Shown here: piece after piece, positions 60,079 through 64,000 of the stretch | How positions within the stretch are numbered: position 1 is the first letter of the stretch | Layout of the letters: each line of letters begins with the position of its first letter | Source of the DNA: Streptomyces gardneri | Lineage (GTDB): Bacteria; Actinomycetota; Actinomycetes; Streptomycetales; Streptomycetaceae | Length of the DNA: 64,000 nt | Assembly: GCF_006539185.1 (NCBI RefSeq) | Contig: NZ_BJMN01000043.1 | Span: forward strand, 1 to 64,000 | Reading direction: 5' to 3' | Made by a program: the position numbers and the translations under genes | The notes under the pieces: model-generated | What the model was told of the DNA's origin: nothing | Seen by the model: only the letters and a program-made list of their open reading frames with translations | The model's database searches: none

Positions 60079-61607
60079 GCAAGGGGATCTTCGCGCGGCT
60101 GCGGCTCTCCAGCCTGCGGCTGCGGCTCGTCGTCGTCTTCGCCCTGGTCGCGCTCACCGCAGCCGTCTCCGCCTCCGGCATCGCGTACTGGCTCAACCGT
60201 GAGGCGGTGCTGACCCGCACCCAGGACGGCGCGCTCAACGACTTCCGGCAGGAGATGCAGAACCGGGCGGCGACGCTGCCGCTGCGGCCCACCGAGGACG
60301 ATCTGCGGCGGACCGCCGAGCAGATGGCAGGCGGCAGCGCCGCGAACTACCAGGTGCTGCTGCTCGGCGAGCGGGCCGTGGGTAAGCCGATCGTCGGCGC
60401 CTCGGACCCGGACGACTTCACACTGGCCGACGTGCCGCGCTCGCTGCGGGACGCCGTGGACACCGAGCGGCAGGTGACGGAGGCCAACCCGTATCCGTAC
60501 CACCTGTTCTGGCAGCGTACGGAGCGGGACGGGGTGCCGTACCTGGTCGGCGGGACGCGGATCGACGGCGGCGGGCCCGCCGGGTACATGTTCAAGTCGC
60601 TGGCCGCGGAGAAGGCCGATCTGAACTCGCTCGCCTGGTCGTTGGGGATCGCGACCGCGCTCGCGGTGGCGGGGTCGGTGCTGCTCGCGCAGGTCGCGGC
60701 GACGACCGTGCTGCGTCCGGTGCACCGGCTCGGCGAGGCGGCCAAGCAGCTCGGCGAGGGGAAGCTCGACACCCGGCTGCGGGTCACCGGCGCGGACGAA
60801 CTGGCCGATCTGACCCGGACGTTCAACAGCGCTGCCGAGTCCTTGCAGAAGAAGGTCGCGGACATGAGCGCGCGGGAGGAGTCCAGCCGGCGCTTCGTGG
60901 CCGACATGTCGCACGAGCTGCGGACGCCGCTGACCGCGCTGACCGCCGTCACCGAGGTCCTGGAGGACGAGCAGGACTCGCTCGACCCGATGATCGCCCC
61001 CGCGGTGGCGCTGGTCGTGAGCGAGACCCATCGCCTCAACAACCTGGTGGAGAACCTGATGGAGGTGACCCGCTTCGACGCGGGCACCGCCCGGCTCGTG
61101 CTCGACGACGTGGACATCGCCGACCAGATCACCGCGTGCATCGACGCGCGGGCCTGGCTCGACGCGGTCGACCTCGACGCCGAGCGCGGGATCGTGGCGC
61201 CGCTCGACCCGCGCCGCCTCGACGTGATCCTGGCGAACCTCATCGGGAACGCGCTGAAGCACGGCGGTTCGCCGGTCCGGGTCTCGGTCCGCACGGACGA
61301 CGACGAGCTGGTCATCGCGGTACGCGACCACGGGCCCGGCATCCCCGAGGAGGTCCTGCCGCACGTCTTCGACCGCTTCTACAAGGCGAGCGCCTCCCGG
61401 CCCCGGTCGGACGGCAGCGGGCTCGGCCTCTCCATCGCCATGGAGAACGCACTGATCCACGGCGGTTCGATCACGGCCGCGAACTCGGTCGGCGAGGACG
61501 GGAAGGTCGACGGCGCGGTGTTCGTGCTGCGGCTGCCGCTGGACGCCTCGGGGATCACCCGCGAGGTGCAGACCCGCAGCAGCCAGGGCGAGGTGGAGGA
61601 AGCGTGA
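60075..61607 (+). CDS. afsQ2: Sensor histidine kinase AfsQ2
   Basis: A 510-residue kinase. TM1 (about 13-38), an extracytoplasmic sensor region (about 40-185), TM2 (about 190-215), HAMP (about 215-265), phosphoacceptor His280 in MSHELRTPL, and an HATPase domain with NALKHGG and DGSGLGLSIAMENA. It should phosphorylate AfsQ1. Its GTG overlaps the afsQ1 stop (GTGA) and its stop overlaps the following lipoprotein start the same way. Confidence 0.95.
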   Translation: MSKGIFARLRLSSLRLRLVVVFALVALTAAVSASGIAYWLNREAVLTRTQDGALNDFRQEMQNRAATLPLRPTEDDLRRTAEQMAGGSAANYQVLLLGERAVGKPIVGASDPDDFTLADVPRSLRDAVDTERQVTEANPYPYHLFWQRTERDGVPYLVGGTRIDGGGPAGYMFKSLAAEKADLNSLAWSLGIATALAVAGSVLLAQVAATTVLRPVHRLGEAAKQLGEGKLDTRLRVTGADELADLTRTFNSAAESLQKKVADMSAREESSRRFVADMSHELRTPLTALTAVTEVLEDEQDSLDPMIAPAVALVVSETHRLNNLVENLMEVTRFDAGTARLVLDDVDIADQITACIDARAWLDAVDLDAERGIVAPLDPRRLDVILANLIGNALKHGGSPVRVSVRTDDDELVIAVRDHGPGIPEEVLPHVFDRFYKASASRPRSDGSGLGLSIAMENALIHGGSITAANSVGEDGKVDGAVFVLRLPLDASGITREVQTRSSQGEVEEA

Positions 61608-62242
61608 GACGCCGGAACTTCGGCCGTAGGGCCGGTACGGGCGTCCTGGCGGCCGCCGCGCTCACCGCGCTCGTCACCGGCTGCGGCATCAGGACGACGT
61701 CCGTGCCGGTCGACGCGGGGGCGGCCCCGTCCCGGGTCCCGTGCAGCGTGACCGGCGAGAGCACCTCGGCCTCGGCCGCGCAGGGCGTGCCCGTCCGGGT
61801 GTTCCTGGTGTGCGGCTCGCAGCTGGAGGCCGTGGACCGCAGGACGCCGCTGCCGGAGGAGAAGGCGGGCGGTGACCCGGTGGTGACGGCCAAGGGGCTG
61901 CTCGCGCAGCTCCTCGCCGAGCCTTCCGACGACGAGCGGCAGGCCGGGTTCACTACCGCGGTGCGCGGTCCGCTCGTGGTCGGCGCAGGGCACAAGGGCG
62001 ACCCGGCGGGCACGCTGCGGCTGAGCCGGCAGCCCGAGGACCTGACGCCGGTCGCGCTCTCGCAGATCGTCTGCACCTTCTCGGCGAGCTCGGCGGGCGC
62101 GGGCGACCACACGGTCCTCCTCGGCGGCCCCGGCCCGTACGCGCCGAAGCGCTACCAGTGCACGACGGAGCTGCGGGAGCGCCCGGAGTCGACCCCGCCG
62201 ACGGCCGTGCCGAGCGTCTCGGTGGCGACGCCCACGGGCTGA
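61604..62242 (+). CDS. Lipoprotein of the afsQ operon
   Basis: A 212-residue lipoprotein with lipobox LVTGC (Cys about 26) after a positively charged Arg-rich start. It corresponds by position to SCO4905, proposed to assist AfsQ2 sensing. The GTG overlaps afsQ2. Conserved features: CSVTGES, VFLVCGSQL and SQIVCTFSAS. Its biochemical role is unknown; its location suggests an extracytoplasmic partner of the kinase. Confidence 0.88.
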   Translation: MRRRNFGRRAGTGVLAAAALTALVTGCGIRTTSVPVDAGAAPSRVPCSVTGESTSASAAQGVPVRVFLVCGSQLEAVDRRTPLPEEKAGGDPVVTAKGLLAQLLAEPSDDERQAGFTTAVRGPLVVGAGHKGDPAGTLRLSRQPEDLTPVALSQIVCTFSASSAGAGDHTVLLGGPGPYAPKRYQCTTELRERPESTPPTAVPSVSVATPTG

Positions 62243-62319
62243 GCCCGGGGCCTGCTCGGCGAGCTCCTCGGCCACCGGCTCGGCTACCGGCTCCGTGAGC
62301 GCCTCACCGGGCCGAATGA

Positions 62320-62370
62320 GGACCGGATTCGGACCGGATTCGGACCGGATACGGACCGGATACGGACCGG
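62320..62370. repeat. 11-bp tandem repeats x4.6
   Basis: GGACCGGATTC (62320-62330, 62331-62341) and GGACCGGATAC (62342-62352, 62353-62363) stand head to tail, with GGACCGG following to 62370. The period equals about one helical turn. They lie 38 nt upstream of the vanZ-like start. Confidence 0.85.
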
Positions 62371-62407
62371 CGGAACCGATTCCGCCGCGGTGGGCGTCTT
62401 GGGGGGC

Positions 62408-62989
62408 GTGCAGCGTCAAGGTTCGGGCGGCAGTGCCGCCGTGGTCGTCCGCGTGGCGGGGTTCGTCCTCCTCCTCGCGCATCTGCTGCTCGTCGCCTGG
62501 GTCAGCCTGCGACCACGCGACGTGGCCTGGGTGACCCCGCCGAACACGATCCCGTTCGCCGGGCTGCGGGCCGATCTGGCCCTCGGCGGCGTCGAGGCGG
62601 CCCGGCTGATCGGCGAGGGACTGCTGCTCCTGGCCCCGCTCGGGGTGCTGCTCCCGATGGCCGACGGGCGGCTCGACGTCTCCCGCTGGGCCTCGCTGGC
62701 CCGGACGACCGCCGCCGGCGCGCTGGTGTCACTGGCCGTGGAGCTGCTGCAGACCGCCGTACCGGGTCAGGTCGTGGACGTCGACTCCGTACTCCTGAAC
62801 ACCGCCGGGGTGGCGCTCGCCCATGTCGTGTTCGTGCCCCTCGGGCGGTCCCGACTGCGCCGCAGGTCGGAGACCGGGCAGCCGGAGTCCTCCGTGGGTA
62901 CGGGGTCGCGTGAGGGTTCCCCCCTGCTGCGGAACGAGACGGCTCAGGGTTCGACCCCGACGATTCCCAGGGTCCCGATCGCCCGGTAG
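62408..62989 (+). CDS. VanZ-like membrane protein
   Basis: A 193-residue protein with four TMs and the VanZ pattern: LRPRDVAWVTPPNTIPF at the N-terminus and AVELLQTAVPGQVVDVDSVL with conserved Gly/Asp residues in the third TM region. VanZ proteins are linked to glycopeptide tolerance, although most relatives are uncharacterised. GTG at 62408 or 62390 are both possible. The Ser/Gly/Thr-rich C-terminal tail (about 40 residues) is not typical. Confidence 0.78.
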   Translation: MQRQGSGGSAAVVVRVAGFVLLLAHLLLVAWVSLRPRDVAWVTPPNTIPFAGLRADLALGGVEAARLIGEGLLLLAPLGVLLPMADGRLDVSRWASLARTTAAGALVSLAVELLQTAVPGQVVDVDSVLLNTAGVALAHVVFVPLGRSRLRRRSETGQPESSVGTGSREGSPLLRNETAQGSTPTIPRVPIAR

Positions 62990-63080
62990 ACCGACGCCCC
63001 GGACCCCCTCCCGGCAGCAGTATGGAGTCATCGGGAGCCCGACGTAGCGGCTCCCGGAGACGACTCCGAAGGAGCCCACC

Positions 63081-63284
63081 ATGGCCGCACTTGCCCGCCC
63101 CCTCAACGGACGCGTGATCGGCGGAGTGTGCGCGGCGCTGGCCCGGCGCTTCGGCATCTCCGCGTGGACGATGCGCCTGATCTTCCTGGTCTCGTGCCTG
63201 CTGCCCGGACCGCAGTTCCTGCTCTACCTGGGCCTGTGGATCTTCCTGCCGGCGGAGAAGGGCGCGAGCACGACGGCCTGGTAG
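63081..63284 (+). CDS. PspC-domain protein
   Basis: A 67-residue protein, almost entirely a PspC domain: GRVIGGVCAALARRFGISAW, then one or two hydrophobic helices (MRLIFLVSCLLPGPQFLLY). PspC proteins belong to envelope-stress systems; this short form is common in Streptomyces. AAGGAG precedes the ATG. A 7-bp hairpin GGGAGCC/GGCTCCC lies at 63034-63056 in its leader. Confidence 0.88.
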   Translation: MAALARPLNGRVIGGVCAALARRFGISAWTMRLIFLVSCLLPGPQFLLYLGLWIFLPAEKGASTTAW

Positions 63285-63288
63285 TCGG

Positions 63289-63348
63289 CGCACACGCCGA
63301 AGGGGCGCGTACCCGGGAGACCGGGTGCGCGCCTCTTCGGCGTGTGCG
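63289..63348. terminator. Bidirectional terminator
   Basis: A nearly perfect 28-bp stem (63289-63316 with 63321-63348) around loop GAGA, between pspC and the convergent secreted-protein gene. Confidence 0.93.
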
Positions 63349-63355
63349 GCTGCGG

Positions 63356-63721
63356 TCAGCCGAGCGGCAGGGCGCCGAGCGGCAGGCCGCCGAGGAGGCC
63401 GCCCAGCGGGGTGGCGCCGAGGCCGCCGGCCGCGGCGTCGAGCGGCAGGCTCTGGGTGGCCTGGCCGGCAGCGGCGGGGAGGGTCTTCACACCCTGGTCG
63501 AGGCCCTGACCGAGAGCGCCCTGACCGGCACTGAGGGACTCTCCGGCGCCGTCGGGGAGCGTGGTGAGGCCGTCGCCCAGCGGGACGGCCTTGGTCACCG
63601 TGCCCAGCGCGTCGGCGCCGAGCGGCAGGGACGGCGCTGCGGAGGCCGTACCGGCGGCGGCGACGGCGAAAGCGGCACCGAGAGCGGCGACACCGAGCTT
63701 CTTGGCGGCAGACTGCGTCAT
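63356..63721 (-). CDS. Small secreted protein, Leu/Gly-rich
   Basis: A 121-residue exported protein with a signal peptide ending GTASA-APS (about residue 28). The mature part is Gly/Leu/Ala-rich with LPLG repeats and no Cys. It resembles the one at 57229 in general composition. Function unknown; a surface role is possible. ATG at 63721, with AAGGAAGAG upstream. Confidence 0.78.
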   Translation of the reverse strand: MTQSAAKKLGVAALGAAFAVAAAGTASAAPSLPLGADALGTVTKAVPLGDGLTTLPDGAGESLSAGQGALGQGLDQGVKTLPAAAGQATQSLPLDAAAGGLGATPLGGLLGGLPLGALPLG

Positions 63722-63838
63722 CTGAAAATCTCTTCCTTGGGGAATCCGGGGGCTTCGGGGAAAGCCGGGAGGGGAAATCCTGGGAATGCAGCGGCTCTGC
63801 AACCTAACCACCGGACATCGCCATCGCAAACACCGGAA

Positions 63839-63869
63839 AGCGGCCGGGTGTCGTGCTCACCCGGCCGCT
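63839..63869 (-). terminator. Terminator downstream of the partial gene
   Basis: AGCGGCCGGGTG and CACCCGGCCGCT form a perfect 12-bp stem with a 7-nt loop, 25 nt after the stop at 63894. Confidence 0.85.
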
Positions 63870-63893
63870 CCTCGCCCCGCGGAAGGGCCGCGC

Positions 63894-64000
63894 TCAGCCC
63901 GCCGTACGGGAAGACTCGCTGGTCGTGGCGGTCTGCTGGAACAGCCATTCGGACCGGAGCTCGGCATATCCGGGCTTGATGACCTCATTGATCATGGCCA
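63894..64000 (-). CDS. add: Probable adenosine deaminase, C-terminal end (runs off window)
   Basis: The last 34 codons are visible: MINEVIKPGYAELRSEWLFQ, then QTATTSESSRTAG and a stop at 63896-63894. The NEVIKPGY pattern matches the C-terminal helix of Streptomyces adenosine deaminases, and in S. coelicolor SCO4901 (add) lies at this distance from afsQ1 as I recall. The rest of the gene is outside the window, so the catalytic residues cannot be checked. Confidence 0.55.
   Translation of the reverse strand, partial: AMINEVIKPGYAELRSEWLFQQTATTSESSRTAG

Overview
The window is chromosomal DNA from a Streptomyces species or a very close relative. It is strongly GC-rich, GTG starts are common, and it carries lineage-typical genes: afsQ1/afsQ2/sigQ, pccB/pccE/accA2, a GAF-GGDEF protein, a class III adenylate cyclase, a histidine ammonia-lyase with a Cys-Ser-Gly MIO triad, a TerD-family protein and a small MmpB-like membrane peptide. 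From memory of S. coelicolor, the order hutH - GGDEF - enoyl-CoA hydratase - cya - birA - pccB/pccE - maf - accA2 - deoR - lpdA - PNP - PMM - deoC - ALDHs - udk - sigQ/afsQ1/afsQ2 resembles SCO4900-SCO4932. That is recollection; no search was run. No tRNA, rRNA, CRISPR array, insertion sequence or prophage was seen.

Layout. 1-7.4 kb: the 5' end of metK, a secreted GH84 hexosaminidase, a Zn alcohol dehydrogenase divergent from an XRE/MmyB-type regulator, a lipoprotein L,D-transpeptidase and small proteins. 7.4-18 kb: hutH, a two-gene STAND-NTPase/2TM-protein unit, several uncharacterised genes and a frameshifted HTH gene. 18-36.8 kb: conserved core metabolism and signalling. This includes a diguanylate cyclase with a BldD-like site, adenylate cyclase, biotin ligase, both acyl-CoA carboxylase subunits plus epsilon, Maf, an MFS pump with its TetR repressor, DeoR and LpdA, and purine and sugar-phosphate enzymes. 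36.9-48.2 kb: an eight-gene minus-strand Pst-like operon (pstC-pstA-three binding proteins-surface protein-sortase-fold protein-pstB). 48.3-52.2 kb: a class F sortase next to a putative sorted surface protein. 52.4-64 kb: deoC-ald-ald', TerD, uridine kinase, sigQ/afsQ1/afsQ2/lipoprotein, VanZ, PspC and probably the end of adenosine deaminase.

How the genes fit together. BirA, PccB, PccE and the biotinylated alpha subunit AccA2 supply everything for acyl-CoA (probably propionyl-CoA) carboxylation, feeding methylmalonyl-CoA to polyketide and fatty-acid synthesis. PunA, DeoC, phosphomannomutase/phosphoglucomutase, uridine kinase and the probable adenosine deaminase form a nucleoside-salvage group. 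AfsQ1/AfsQ2 with SigQ are a nutrient-stress two-component module. A perfect AfsQ1-type box lies in the sigQ-afsQ1 gap, and a second match lies upstream of deoC and the surface-protein gene.

The two most unusual systems are described next. (i) A STAND (NB-ARC/TPR) protein and a two-TM protein, encoded by overlapping genes, share a gapless 23-residue repeat: one copy at the STAND N-terminus and two at the membrane protein C-terminus. This is the architecture of HET-s/NLR-type prion-like amyloid signalling. (ii) In the Pst-like operon at least two extracytoplasmic proteins end in LAxTG-type sorting signals, and the operon encodes a class E sortase-fold membrane protein in which the catalytic His and Cys are both replaced. 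I could not run alignments, folding or motif searches, so family names rest on motifs read by eye.
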